Of a stretch of 64,000 bases of DNA, positions 36,001 through 52,177 are shown piece after piece (within the stretch, counting starts at the first letter, position 1; every line of letters starts with the position of its first letter). The stretch spans positions 4,173,859 to 4,237,858 of the forward strand of contig NC_061802.1 in the NCBI RefSeq assembly GCF_021462225.1, in the 5' to 3' direction. Both the position numbers and the translations under genes were made by a program. Source of the DNA: Girardinichthys multiradiatus (taxonomy: Eukaryota > Chordata > Actinopteri > Cyprinodontiformes > Goodeidae). Below the pieces are notes generated by a model. That model did not search any database. It worked only from the letters and a program-made list of their open reading frames with translations, and was not told where the DNA came from.

Positions 36001-39000
36001 ATGATGGTTTTTCTTCTTTAAACAGAACCAGCGCAAATAAATAAAGGGGTCACAGACAATAACTCAACAAATCATCCTATGTTGTACTTCAAGAAAGCAC
36101 AATGATAAACTTTTGACCTCAGGGTAACTTCTTTAAACAATAGCGTCAAGACTAGATGTGTTGCAAAACGATGTCTCTGCCTGAATGGGAACAGATTCCT
36201 AACAAGGAAATTTACAGAAGCAGCTAAAGGGCAGAAGGGGACGGGTAACTGTGTCTGCATGCAGTTATAATTATAGATTAATTACACAGGCCAAAGTTTT
36301 CAAGTGTTTCTGCTAATTATGAAGATTTTCTGCTTACAGCCAATGAAAACATGAAATGTAAGATCAGAATATTACATCAAACCAATAAATAACATTTTAA
36401 TACAGAGATGTGCACCTAATGAAAGCATGTTTAATACCTGCTTAAAGGTTATTTTCAAAGGGTTCTTTTAATCTGACAACAAGTCTCATCAGAACACATA
36501 TTTTAATTTATTGAATATATTTAGTCAGTCAGTCAGTCATTTTCTACTGCTTATTCCATAGTGGGTCACGGGGAAGCTGGTGCCTATCTCCAAACTTTAC
36601 CCATAAAAAATGTGTAAATGATTGTAAATCAGTTCATTTTTAGACTTCAGTTCAGAATATTGAAAATATGAACTATCAGGTAATTTCGTTTTAATATTTA
36701 GAGGCTGAACTTTAAGCTAATAAAAGAATGACCTTGTTTAACAGCGGCCATTAGCGGTCAGAGAAATTATTAAAGGTTTTTAATGTTATGATGCTAATGT
36801 CACAAAGTAGTCCTCACTCCATAAACAGTAAATTACATTTTTATTTCCTTTACAAAGCAAACATAACTGAGAGATAATAAACAGATTTTTTTTTTTAGCA
36901 GTTCAACTTTTAGACACTGACAGGCACAGCAAACACCAACCTTTGACGTATCCAACGATCACCATGGTGAAGTAGCCATGGTGGTAGGCGTGGTGGGCGT
37001 GGTGGACGCCTGCGGCGATCTTACGAGTGCGGACGACCTCCTTAAGAGCGACCAACACCAGCTTGACAGGCAGGAAGGCCACACACTTGTAGAAGAGGTT
37101 CAGGGGGCAGTAGAAGATGAGGTACCTATTAGGGTTTGACACACAGGTATGATAATGGTCACAAAGGAGTTGGGAACATCTGGTAGGTTCCTGTCAAAAA
37201 TAGGCATTTTCCAGCACCTTGAATCATTTTTGGTTACTTTATTTGACTTTTATTAATACAGGAGACCTGTTCCAACACTATGTAAAATCCTAAAAGTTAC
37301 ATACAAAGCCACGATTACAGCTACAGAGCACTGTTCACTAAAACCAGCCGCCACAGAGACAGTTTCTTCCCCCAGGCTGTTTCTCTGATGAACATTCAAT
37401 AGAGTACAAAACAACAGCATACAGATGTCGCAAATGCACCTTTTTTATTAGATATGTGTATATTGTAAATTGTAAATTGTAAATTGTAAATTTGTATATT
37501 CTGTAATGCAAAAACAGAACAAAAGAGCAAAGTGTACCGGAGGCAAATTCCTTGTTTGTATGTACAAACTTGGCAATAAAGCTGATTCTGATTCTGATGA
37601 TTAAGGAGAAAAACATGATAAAGAACAAAAGCAATAGCCTACTGTCATTTTCTCAATATTTATGACCTGCATATAAATATATAATTTGCCCCAATAATGT
37701 CAAACTTTTATATAAAAGTCTTACAGTTGTAAAAGTTTACTAATCAATCTTCTTTGTTGTGTCTAAAACACTATCTCAAAATTGTGGCCACTGTGTAAAA
37801 CATCATGATGATAAATACATCTCTGAGATGGACGGGTTTCACTCCAGCTATCTTCTCACCAGACAGCTGAGGCCAGCAGGATGTGGCTGTTGTACTGGAA
37901 ATAGTCAACAGGGCTGCTCCCGAGCATGATGTCAGCCAGGATGTAGCTACCGAAGCAGTAGAGCATAGCGCAGAGCCAGGAGGCCACGGGACTCCTGCGA
38001 GACACCTCCACCGAGCCTGCAACACCGGTGGAAAGACGGCATTAAAATGGACACTTCAGAACATGTGGATGACAGGGACCATCAGGAGGCTTAAGAACTA
38101 AATGAGGTTTTTATTCCAACTCCAGAAAACTAGAGAGACTCACAGAAAAAAAAAATTTAAACAGGGGTTTAAATAACTCATTTCATTCATTTTGATAAAA
38201 AAGTGGATGTATGGAAATAAAATGCAGGTAAATAAAAAGGTTTTACTCTGGTGTCTCCTAGTGGTAAAATAAAAACACGACATGTCCAAGGCCCACACCA
38301 AAATAGTTTAATCTTTATGTAATATATATATATATATATAATTCTGAAACATGTTTGTTTATTTACAAGATGTCTATGAGCCTACTGTTGCTGTCCTGTT
38401 AAAAAAATAGACAATTAGTAACTTTATTAGTAATTAGTTGCAGTTTCTGAAGGTTTTAGACTTCAACAATAAAAACAGCAGGTGTTCATAAATGTCTTTA
38501 TTTGAGACTGTATAAGGAAGTTTACATTTACGAAATTCTTGCCAACTTCCAATGACCACACGGTTACTAACAACCCTATAGATGCATTATTATCAGTGGT
38601 TCCCGAGTGTCCCTGTGAGCTGTATCTTTGTCTACACCCAGTCTTGTGTTTCAGGTCACGCCCTGATAATACAATTTATAATCCCAGACTGAAATATCTT
38701 TCAACTGAACCTGACAAATAACCAGAGTAAAACACAGAATTAAAACTACAAACTCAGAGAGGATATATAGATTGAATACAATCTAGAATAAATACATGTT
38801 TATGATTGGCTGGCAATGATCCATTAAAATCCTCCATAAATGACCTGCTCTGAATCCACCTAGGAGCTATGAAGGTAAAGGTGTTTACACGTCATGCTGC
38901 TCTACTTTTACACGTCACTGTTTAAACAAAGAGCAGGTAGAGTATTTCAGAGGTGAACTTACACAGTGACTCCCTTCAGTGTCACTGAATTACAGCCATG

Positions 39001-42000
39001 TTTCAGTTAGCACCAAGTTTAGTGTGTGACTGTAAGCTTTTAGTTGAAAGTTTGTGCAATGAATGTGCAGATGAAAAGAGTCTGCAGCAATCGTGCATAA
39101 TCACAGATTTCTATCTTTTCTTCATTTCTTAACTGTTAACTCGTATTCTTGTCCTGTTTCTTTTGTTTCACAACTTGTTCTGTGCCTCCCTTGGACTCAC
39201 TCTCTCACTGTCCCAGTTTGAGCTCACTTTCGTTCACTTGTCATATTCCAGCCATTTTACCCACATTTGTTTTTATTGTAGTGATGCTGTGGCAGCACCA
39301 GTTGGATGGACACTGCTCCATAATAAAGCACCAGGATAACAGATAGAGCTTCTAGCAGCAGCTCTGTTAAATCTAGGTACCCTATAGGAGCGGACCTCCA
39401 GCGTTACGCTGATGTTGGAAGAACACCGTCTTAATCTAACTGCTCAGGTCAAGTTTAACTGGTGTACACGCGGCTCTACTGGAAGCACATTGATGGTTCT
39501 GAATTCATTTTCCTAAATACAGGTCCTTCTCAAAATATTAGCATATTGTGATAAAGTTCATTATTTTCTATAATGTCATGAAGAAAATTTAACATTCATA
39601 TATTTTAGATTCATTGTACACTAACTGAAATATTTCAGGTCTTTTATTGTCTTAATACGGATGATTTTGGCATACAGCTCATGAAAACCCAAAATTCCTA
39701 TCTCACAAAATTAGCATATTTCATCCGACCAATAAAAGAAAAGTGTTTTTAATACAAAAAACGTCAACCTTCAAATAATCATGTACAGTTATGCACTCAA
39801 TACTTGGTCGGGAATCCTTTGGCAGAAATGACTGCTTCAATGCGGCGTGGCATGGAGGCAATCAGCCTGTGGCACTGCTGAGGTCTTATGGAGGCCCAGG
39901 ATGCTTCGATAGCGGCCTTTAGCTCATCCAGAGTGTTGGGTCTTGAGTCTCTCAACGTTCTCTTCACAATATCCCACAGATTCTCTATGTGGTTCAGGTC
40001 AGGAGAGTTGGCAGGCCAATTGACCACAGTGATACCATGGTCAGTAAACCATTTACCAGTGGTTTTGGCACTGTGAGCAGGTGCCAGGTCGTGCTGAAAA
40101 ATGAAATCTTCATCTCCATAAAGCTTTTCAGCAGATGGAAGCATAAAGTGCTCCAACATCTCCTGATAGCTAGCATTGACCCTGCCCTTGATAAAACACA
40201 GTGGACCAACACCAGCAGCTGACACGGCACCCCAGACCATCACTGACTGTGGGTACTTGACACTGGACTTCTGGCATTTTGGCATTTCCTTCTCCCCAGT
40301 CTTCCTCCAGACTCTGGCACCTTGATTTCTGAATGACATGCAGAATTTGCTTTCATCCGAAAAAAGTACTTTGGACCACTGAGCAACAGTCCAGTGCTGC
40401 TTCTCTGTAGCCCAGGTCAGGCGCTTCTGCCGCTGTTTCTGGTTCAAAAGTGGCTTGACCTGGGGAATGTGGCACCTGTAGCCCATTTCCTGCACACACC
40501 TGTGCACGGTGGCTCTGGATGTTTCTACTCCAGACTCAGTCCACTGCTTCCGCAGGTCCCCCAAGGTCTGGAATCGGCCCTTCTCCACAATCTTCCTCAG
40601 GGTCCGGTCACCTCTTCTCGTTGTGCACCGTTTTCTGCCACACTTTTTCCTTCCCACAGACTTCCCACTGAGGTGCCTTGATACAGCACTCTGGGAACAG
40701 CCTATTCATTCAGAAATGTCTTTCTGTGTCTTACCCTCTTGCTTGAGGGTGTCAATAGTGGCCTTCTGGACAGCAGTCAGGTCGGCAGTCTTACCCATGA
40801 TTGGGGTTTTGAGTGATGAACCAGGCTGGGAGTTTTAAAGGCCTCAGGAATCTTTTGCAGGTGTTTAGAGTTAACTCGTTGATTCAGATGATTAGGTTCA
40901 TAGCTCGTTTAGAGACCCTTTTAATGATATGCTAATTTTGTGAGATAGGAATTTTGGGTTTTCATGAGCTGTATGCCAAAATCATCCGTATTAAGACAAT
41001 AAAAGACCTGAAATATTTCAGTTAGTGTGCAATGAATCTAAAATATATGAATGTTAAATTTTCATCATTACATTATGGAAAATAATGAACTTTATCACAA
41101 TATGCTAATTTTTTGAGAAGGACCTGTATGAGCCCCGGGCGGAACATTTAAAAGGTAACAGATAATGTTATTCTGGAGAAACTAAGGCTGATGTTTTGAA
41201 CTGGCAGAAAAACCAGTAAACTAGGCTGAACAGGCATAGTGGAAACAACGCTGCATCAGAGGACGGGGAATCAGGGTCTCCTCTTTGGATTTTATAGATG
41301 TTGTGGTTTTGTCGTCTTCAAGTCATGATGACGATGTCCACCGAGGTGGTTCTGGTGTGCAATCATGATGCCTCCCTATAGAGATTTTCCAGGCATGTCG
41401 AACTGAAAAGAGAGCCTGGAACGGATAAAGAACGCACGGTACTTTATAGGCCTTGAGTCCTCCATAGTAAGCTGGAGAATATTGCTGGAGAGAGGGATTT
41501 CTGGGTTTCCAAACTGGACCTGCTACCTCTGCACCTTGATCTGGAACAGACGGATGGATGGATGTCCACCTAGTCCTAGTCCTTAGCCTGTTTATGAGCA
41601 ATCAAATCACGCTTTCATTTAAATCTGTGTGAACACAAACCTCTCGGAGGAACCACAAAGAATGACTTTACAGATAACAATTATAGACTTGTTGGTGCTC
41701 CAACATTAAAACTGAGCTGCAGGAGCAAATCTCCAGCAACAGGTGGGAGGGGGAGTCCTGGCTCTACTGGTGCTCAACGTAAAAGCAATCTGATCTTTGA
41801 AAATGTTGCTCTGCCTATAAATACATTCAGCTGTACTCCTCCTCCCTTGCAACTGTCGGGCCTGACCTCTGACCCCACACTTGTCTATCTTCACTTTCTT
41901 CAGCCTGAAAAAGTCATTCATGGTCTCCCGCAGCAAGGACTCCTCCTCTCTGCTGGTGGAGAATATGAGGTGATCTCACACATGCTGGCATAGCAGCAAA

Positions 42001-43870
42001 AGGCATTTGACTGTCAAATGATTGCTCTGAAAATAAGCTCAGGTTTCAGATAGAAAGACATGCTGCAGACGATGTTAACTCTGTCTCTTTATATAACTAC
42101 AACAGTTGTGTAAAACCTGGAAACCACCACTTACAACTGCTTTTTGACATGTTGACAGCCTTTCTTTCCCTATAACTTGATAGAATCAAAATGGGAAAAC
42201 CTGCTTCTCCCATTACCAGCAAAACACCACGTCACATAACTAACAGGGGCGGGTATGTTGCACTTATAGATGTAACATAGCATTAGCACTTAGCATAAAC
42301 TACAGAATATCACCACAAGAAGCAATTACTCATACTGCTGCAAAAACATCTAATTACCACATTTATGTTAGTGCAATCTATATGATTTATTGTTATTTTT
42401 ATATTGAGACATTAGCACACATTTAGAATAAATACCCACAAAACAGTCAAAATGTAGGACAATTTTAATTAAACCCTCTAATTATGCACGTGTTTTTCTG
42501 CTCCTTATGGCATAACACTGTAAGTATAAACAAACTGATATTAGCTGGTTAATTACTCAGGCTAAGAGATTCTGCATGTAGCTAGGAAACTTCCAAAACA
42601 GTTACTTTAATAAGTAAACCATGACTGTCTGTGCTTTACACCCCAGGAAATACTTCCAAACAGCCAAATTAAGCAAGAGGAACAGTACAGAAGTCCTTTT
42701 CAGCCAGCTGACCGGCACAGTGAAGCAACGTGTGGGGGAGGGAGGAGAAAACTCAGGTCACACCAGCCTCAATAAATCAGGTTCAAGCTTCAATAAACCT
42801 TGATACAAGCTTAACTGAAACTCATGTAAAAGCCATGGAGGGGTTCTAAAAAGGTTATTCATTAATTCCTTTCTAACTTAAAACAAAGCAACATTAACTT
42901 TTTAAACCTGTATTAAAGCAAGAACAACAATATAACAGAAACAGAGAATATTCTGCAACTTTCACTGAATATTTGGTCAAAAAACGAGTTCCCAAAATTC
43001 AAATGGATAAAATTTCTGTGCTCTCCCTGAAACCTGAAAGAAAACCTGTGCAGTAAAGGCTAAAAGATTATATTTACGCTCCATCATGCTAATATGTTCA
43101 AACTGTGCAAGCTGCTTTGAACAGATGTGAGAGACAACCTCTCTGCCTCTCTTTATGTGCCTGACCTGTCCCAATGAACCAAAGCAAGGCAGACAAGGCC
43201 TTTTAAGATCTTTTGACTTCATGGTGAGGAAGATCTGTTTTTAGATTAGAGGCATTTTTTATGTTTTAGGCTCGGTGCAAATAACAGACCTCACTGAGGC
43301 CTGAAAAAGTGCAACACATGAGCTTCAGAGGCACCCTGACTCTGTCTATTTCAGGCTCTTCTATTTATTGCTGGCATGCACAGACCTTCTCTTATCTCAG
43401 GTTTCATCCTTCTGCCAGCTCTCTTGCTCAAATAAGTGAAATCCTGAAGAAAACCAACCCAAATCCGAGAGGTTTAGCTTACTCTAAAAGAGTTCAGGCT
43501 GCAGCATGAACACACACAGTCTCCTAAAAAGAAGACAGGCTGTAGAGTCACTGATGCAGTTTATATAACAGGTCATGCTTTATAAGGAAAGATTACGATT
43601 CACCTCCAGGACTATTCCGCCAAAATAAAGACTGGTTGAAGGCTACTACTGCACTAAAATATCTGGGTGCCTTCATTGAAGTTACTCTAAAATGCAGCAA
43701 CGTTTTTTTGTTTAGACACATTTCAAAATTGTGAAACACTCACCTGGCTCATATTTGAGGTAGAGGATGGAAACGATATAATAGGCGAGATCAAACACTG
43801 GAAACATTCCCATTTTGGAAAAAGCCTGGGCAAGATCGCCCAAATTAAGAACTGCCAGCACGTTTTCCAT
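33097..43870 (-). CDS. tmem38a: Trimeric intracellular cation channel type A (TRIC-A)
   Basis: Monovalent-cation channel of the sarcoplasmic/endoplasmic reticulum that balances charge during calcium release, mainly in muscle. Exons: 43744-43870, 37860-38016, 36941-37125, 35648-35735, 35254-35371, 33097-33303. Total 882 nt, 293 residues and stop (human TMEM38A has 299). It starts [20 protein letters not shown] and contains [33 protein letters not shown] and [14 protein letters not shown]. The basic [20 protein letters not shown] segment matches the TRIC lipid-binding helix. [17 protein letters not shown] and the lysine-rich tail KAKKAE follow. All six junctions are in phase with GT-AG sites. 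TMEM38B is less likely: the next gene is smim7, TMEM38A's neighbour in human. Large intron 1 carries a Tc1 element. Confidence 0.95.
33750..34560 (-). mobile_element. Tc1-like relic in tmem38a intron 5
   Basis: The minus strand reads [16 protein letters not shown] and nearby transposase remains. The right part includes gattttctcataatgctacc, typical of a Tc1 N-terminal/terminal region. Stops break the frame. Confidence 0.6.
35005..35220 (-). mobile_element. Short Tc1 relic in tmem38a intron 5
   Basis: Contains ctaatctttagctccttcca and cagatttaagtcgggactct, the complement of the Tc1 catalytic region around NPIENLW. No open frame. Confidence 0.45.
36520..36600 (-). mobile_element. 3' fragment of the SINE seen at 11803
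   Basis: Minus-strand copy of the SINE end: (GTCA)n at about 36524-36539 followed by ttctactgcttattccatag. Only about 75 bases remain. It lies in tmem38a intron 3. Confidence 0.7.
37325..37605 (+). mobile_element. Rex1 LINE 3' tail
   Basis: Reads from the [26 protein letters not shown] nucleotides to the tail gcaataaagctgattctgat. It is the plus-strand counterpart of 12930-13372 and lies in tmem38a intron 2. Confidence 0.75.
39520..41126 (-). mobile_element. Full-length Tc1-like transposon, copy 2
   Basis: Same element and orientation as 17360-18969, with the same CAGGTCCTTCTC ends and flanking TA (39518-39519, 41127-41128). The transposase frame is open from 40657 to 39797 (286 residues, DD34[16 protein letters not shown], then the Glu in NHIENLW). 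The N-terminal part from ATG at 40798 is cut by TGA at 40706-40708, where copy 1 reads CGA, a typical methyl-CpG change. NPIENLW has become NHIENLW. It lies in tmem38a intron 1. Confidence 0.95.
41130..43743. other. tmem38a intron 1, proximal part, no recognised gene
   Basis: No exon or named repeat was found. A CTATAAATA motif on the plus strand at about 41815 followed by CAGCTG could be chance or an intronic regulatory element. Confidence 0.4.
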
Positions 43871-45249
43871 GTTGCCTCTCTGATGAGCAGAATACCTCTT
43901 TCAGTCCCTTTTTTACTTCTATTTTTGCTCCAACTGCGCAGTCTGGACGAGAAGCCCCCCTCTCAGCCCAGAGTCCTCCGGTCTCGAAAGTGAACGCCTG
44001 CAACTCTCAAGCGCTCCTATTAATACCACCCATATCCACAGTCTCTCAGCTGCATCCTCATCCTCCTCTGCGCTCCATCCCAGCTGCTCCACTTTTCAGG
44101 TGACAGGAGGTTTCAGGAAAACAACCACAGCCTTGTCCTCCTGTCTGGATCCTAATCAGTGGCGAACTGGGCCACACGAAGCTGTTTGAGGATTAACGTC
44201 GCAGCGGATCATAACAAAACCCGAGACACTTGTCCGAGCTTAACGTCCACAAAGGTTTATTCACCGGGTCAAAACATAACAAAAAACGTCCTAAATCCGG
44301 ATGGGATGATCGTCCATCGAGACCGTCTCACAGCCAGATGATCAGATCTAAATGAATCCCAGCCGTTGGTGTTTATACCATAGATGAGGATGGAGTGGAT
44401 GGTACAGAAAAATTAAACTGCTATAAAATTCATTCAACCGATTAAATGTTATTTTTAAGGAATTCGTTTTATTCGTGTATCTTTTTTGAGGCTAATGAAA
44501 AAAAGCAGTAATACTTAATCGCCACTAGATGGCGACAAAACACATCCTTTATTTATTTATATTATTTATATAATATTTTTTTTATTTGAATGTGTCAATA
44601 CTATATTAAATACATTAAATCATATATTAAATACATTAAATAATTAAAATGTGAAAATGTTTCAGTGAAATTTGCATTAATTGTGTTAAAATCATATATA
44701 ACTATAGAAGGATTCATTTTATTAACGCTTTTTCTCAGTTCTGTTATATCGAGTGACAAAAGTGTCATAATTTCTTACATCAATAAGTTGTTTGTTTGAC
44801 GTTGTTTGCTTTTGGTTTCAATTCAATTCAATTCAAAAATACTTTATTAATCCCAATGGGAAATGAAATGTTGTTATAGCTCATATTATGAAGGTTTCTT
44901 CAAAGAGCCGTTGTAGATGCTGATGGCTGTAGGCAGGAAGGATCTCCTGTAGCGCTCCGTCTTACAGCAGATCTGAAGACGGAATTTAATTCCTTGAGCT
45001 AAATTAATCTGTACACCGGTGATAGCTAACACTCTGAACAGACTGATTATCCAAATCAGATCAGTGGAGATATCCTTCTCGTTTTCTGGCACTGAATGCA
45101 TTTAGCGTAAAACGCCAGCTGTGCCTTACAGTCTAAACTCAGGAGAAAACTTATCACAAAACCCTTCGAAAACGTTCTGAATTCTTATTGGCTACGGTTC
45201 TGCGTACGTCAAGAGACCCGGAAGTAAGGTGTTTTGTGATGTGAAGAAA
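43871..45249. promoter_or_regulatory. Divergent promoter region of tmem38a and smim7
   Basis: The two start codons are 1.38 kb apart, head to head. On the tmem38a side I see a MEF2-like CTATTTTTG (43919-43927), a TATTAATA (44018-44025) and two CAGCTG E-boxes (44048-44053, 44081-44086), fitting a muscle gene. On the smim7 side I see ATTGG, an inverted CCAAT box (45187-45191), and CCGGAAGT, an ETS-type site (45218-45225), common in broadly expressed genes. Motifs are seen; their use is inferred. A LINE tail (44818-45080) sits between. Confidence 0.45.
44818..45080 (-). mobile_element. LINE 3' end fragment
   Basis: ATTCA-type tail at about 44820-44836, then a minus-strand reading CKTERYRRSFLPTAISIYNG, which is the very C-terminus of a fish LINE ORF2. 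5' truncated. Confidence 0.6.
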
Positions 45250-49021
<3,772 letters not shown>

Positions 49022-51629
49022 TCAGGATGACTTACACATCCATGAGGACGGAAAACGTTCCGAACTTCTCCATGACCGGATACTTTTGCTCCTTTCACCA
49101 TTTTAATTGCGGTAAAGTTTTATATTTAAACCCTCCCAGATTCCACTGTATTTCAGGCTGAATCAGATATCCTGAATCATTTTCCCTTAAAAGATGTTAC
49201 ATTTGATCTTTTTAGCTTCAGCCTTAACCTGCCATGTGTCGCCATTATGTTTGAAGCATTAGTTGTTTATCTCCCCTATGTTACTGTTTTATTTTTAAGG
49301 AGAATGTTCCTTGTGTACGGTTCTCACTTAAGATAGATTAGTTTGGATTTCATAAAAGGGACACATTCCTAGTTTTCTTCATCAGGTATTGTTTCAGATT
49401 TAAACATCTTCCTTTTAAAAGCATTACCTGTGACTTGTAAGAAAAAAAGGCTGTATATACACTATATTGTAAAGGTCCTCATACCTATTAAAAATAATTA
49501 TTCCTACTGTTTTCGGATGCTGCTCGACTCTTTAAATGTATGTAAAAATAAAACATGTACCAGCAAATTAAAGCATTCGATTTTCAGATATTACCGTGTT
49601 TATCAGGGCAAAGGGATTTTGTTTTGTGTTATTTGTAGGTGGAAACATATTTAGGAATATTTCTCCAAGTCCATTGATTGTATTCCCTTTGTTTTGTCTG
49701 CCAAGACACTGTCTTCTGCATAGATAATATCCATAACTTTTGCTAAACAATATGCACAGCAGTCAGCGGTGTATTTACTAGTGTTGCAAAGTATTTACTA
49801 GTGCTGCAAAGCATGTGAAGTTTGACCCTTTTGGCTTTCCATGTGCCAGTCCTTCCCCTCTTTTTCACACAGAGATAAATACACATAAATTCATACTGTT
49901 CTTAACAATTAAACACATCTTTTGAGATTATAAGACAACTTTTTAGAAAAGTAGTTTCCTACTATGAACTTTATCACGCTCGAGGTTTCTTGTCCAATTT
50001 TGACCTCAGCATAAATGTATGACTATCTGCAAGCCTTCTTACATCTGAGGAAGAAATATGTGCCGAAGTAGAAATGACTTTAAACCATAAAATGGCTACA
50101 TAAAAACGTTCAATACTTTTTACAAAGACATAAGATATTAATATTTTTTCAGGTTCTTATTTAATATCTAATCGATCTTTGAGACGGATAACATTTTCCC
50201 ATCACCAGAACCACAACATGTTCCTTGTGAATGCAGCCCTGAACTCATGGTAAGAGACAGAAATCTAATTCCTCCTGGACAGACCTTGGACCGCATTGCA
50301 TATTAAATGTTTCCAGCTCAGCCCACCCCAATGTTCATCTGGATCACTGTTGTTCATATTCCAGATAGGCTCCTCCAGGCTCACTTTTCTAACTGTGTAC
50401 CAAACAGGGCCGGGTAATAAATAATTGATCATCAATAACCAGGCTTTCCACGCCGCTGAAAAGTCTGAATTTTGCTTTTATCACTTTCCAGGTCCGGATA
50501 AGTATGAAAACTATTATGTATGTATATTTGCAGACTCTATTTTCCTTCTCCCATCGTTAAAGGACAAAAATCTAATAAAAACGTATTTGTTTATATATTT
50601 AAATGGCATAATTCAGGTATTTGCCACACCACAGTTCAGTTTTAACATTTGACTCATCAGTATTTCAGTTTTTCACCGACTTACTGAAAGCACACTACAT
50701 AAATCAAAAAGGGTAATTTCACTACTTTCTTCACTATTTCACTGCATTTTTTATAAATAAAAACCTGAAAACAGGCACCATTGTTGACAAACTGCGCTTT
50801 AAAGGATCTCCATTTAGTGTAAGATACCCTAGTCCTCTTTTACAAGTCTTTACAAGTCCAAGACATAGATTTTGAAGTACTTTAGTCTAGATGGCAAACA
50901 AGCCCCAGAATGGTTATATACATCCAGTTTCAGCATTATGTTCTTTGTTGTTTCTAGAACTATCCATCCATACTGGGGGGCTGATGCCTATCTTCAGTGG
51001 TCCTTTGGGGAGATTTACTAAAAACCTCTAGAAAAATCTAGAAATCTGAGGCTAGAAAAGTATAAAATTTTGAAATGAAAAATTGTAAGAACCCTAAATT
51101 AAAAAACAGTTTTATCCTCTCTGATCCTCTCTAAACCAGCTGAGCTGCTCCCCCTAGTGGATAAATGTTTTAGGTCATCTTTGAAGCCATCTGACTTGTT
51201 TCTGGTGCTCTTCAAAAACCAGCTGCTTAGATGTTCCTGCTTTTAGAAACTTGGTTCAGTGAGCTAAACCCAGTAAGAAGTTGTGCACTGCACCTTCCAT
51301 GTCCATTTTAAACACGTTTCAGAATCACTCCAGTTTTCCGATTCCTTTTTATCAGGAAATATTGTGCAAATATGCTGAAAGTGTGTTTTAGATCTAATTA
51401 ATTTTCTTTACAGGTTGCATACCTGAAATAACTACTTGATGTTTAAGCTGTTCAATCTTTATATATATATATATATGTTTTTCTTTCAGTTTGTTTGTTT
51501 TCTTCGGTGTCATTGTCGCCACAGATTTGGGTCAAATATTCCCATGAAGCACCTCTGCTTTATTGTGCCTTGTCTAAAAAGCGTCCATCAGTAGTCTTCT
51601 ATAACATTTTGTTATTTTTGTAAAATAAA
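49022..51629 (+). other. smim7: Candidate extra 3' exons and poly(A) signal of smim7
   Basis: After the smim7 stop the last exon could continue to a donor at 49111/49112. Further exon-like segments are 50153-50249 (acceptor ttttttcag, donor ATGgtaaga) and 51490 onward (acceptor ttctttcag), ending at AATAAA 51624-51629. A frame different from SMIM7 stays open through all three with matching phases and ends at TGA 51545-51547, encoding a hydrophobic tail CLFVFFGVIVATDLGQIF. They may be a spliced 3' UTR, an alternative C-terminus, or chance. An earlier AATAAA at 49547-49552 could end a short transcript. Confidence 0.35.
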
Positions 51630-51651
51630 AACACACAAAAACAGTAACACA

Positions 51652-51657
51652 TTTATT
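51652..51657 (-). other. Candidate poly(A) signal of the FYB/PRAM1-like gene
   Basis: AATAAA on the minus strand 521 bases past the stop at 52178. It lies only 23 bases from the plus-strand AATAAA at 51624-51629, so the two converging transcripts would touch or overlap. Confidence 0.5.
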
Positions 51658-52177
51658 TTAAATTATCTTTGATGCTGAGAAATACACAAAGCAACAGAAA
51701 TAGTGTATTACGTTTCTATACAAGCAGTTTGACAAACAGTACAATAATAAATGTATAATTCTCGGTGTGTGTGTTTGTGTGTGTGTGTTTTGATATGTTG
51801 CCATTATCAAATATATTTAATGTCCTCTGATTGGAAACAGGTATCCATTTTAGTTTATCCTGTCTGGATGGTTTAGATATAAAACTGTAGTTGATTTTGC
51901 TGTAACTCATATCGGTTTGATAAAAAACTACAACTAGTTTGACTTGTTTACAACACAGCTCGTTTGTTTGAGGGACAGACTGAAAATCTGTCCTTTTCTG
52001 TTCAGCAAAGTTTTAAATAACAACCAAACTCGTACAAAACACAGCAGATTTTGGAAGCAGGTCAAGTATTTGTACCCAGATGGATCTCCGTTATCGCTTG
52101 ACTACATTCTAGCTTGAAACACCTGAAGTTTTTAGTTTTTGTTCTGATAGTTTGCTCCCGCATGTTTAAGTGCAGGA

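Noticed and set aside
41323..41936. Minus-strand open frames in tmem38a intron 1
   Set aside because: No splice phase match to tmem38a, no recognisable domain and no promoter or poly(A) pairing; treated as chance.
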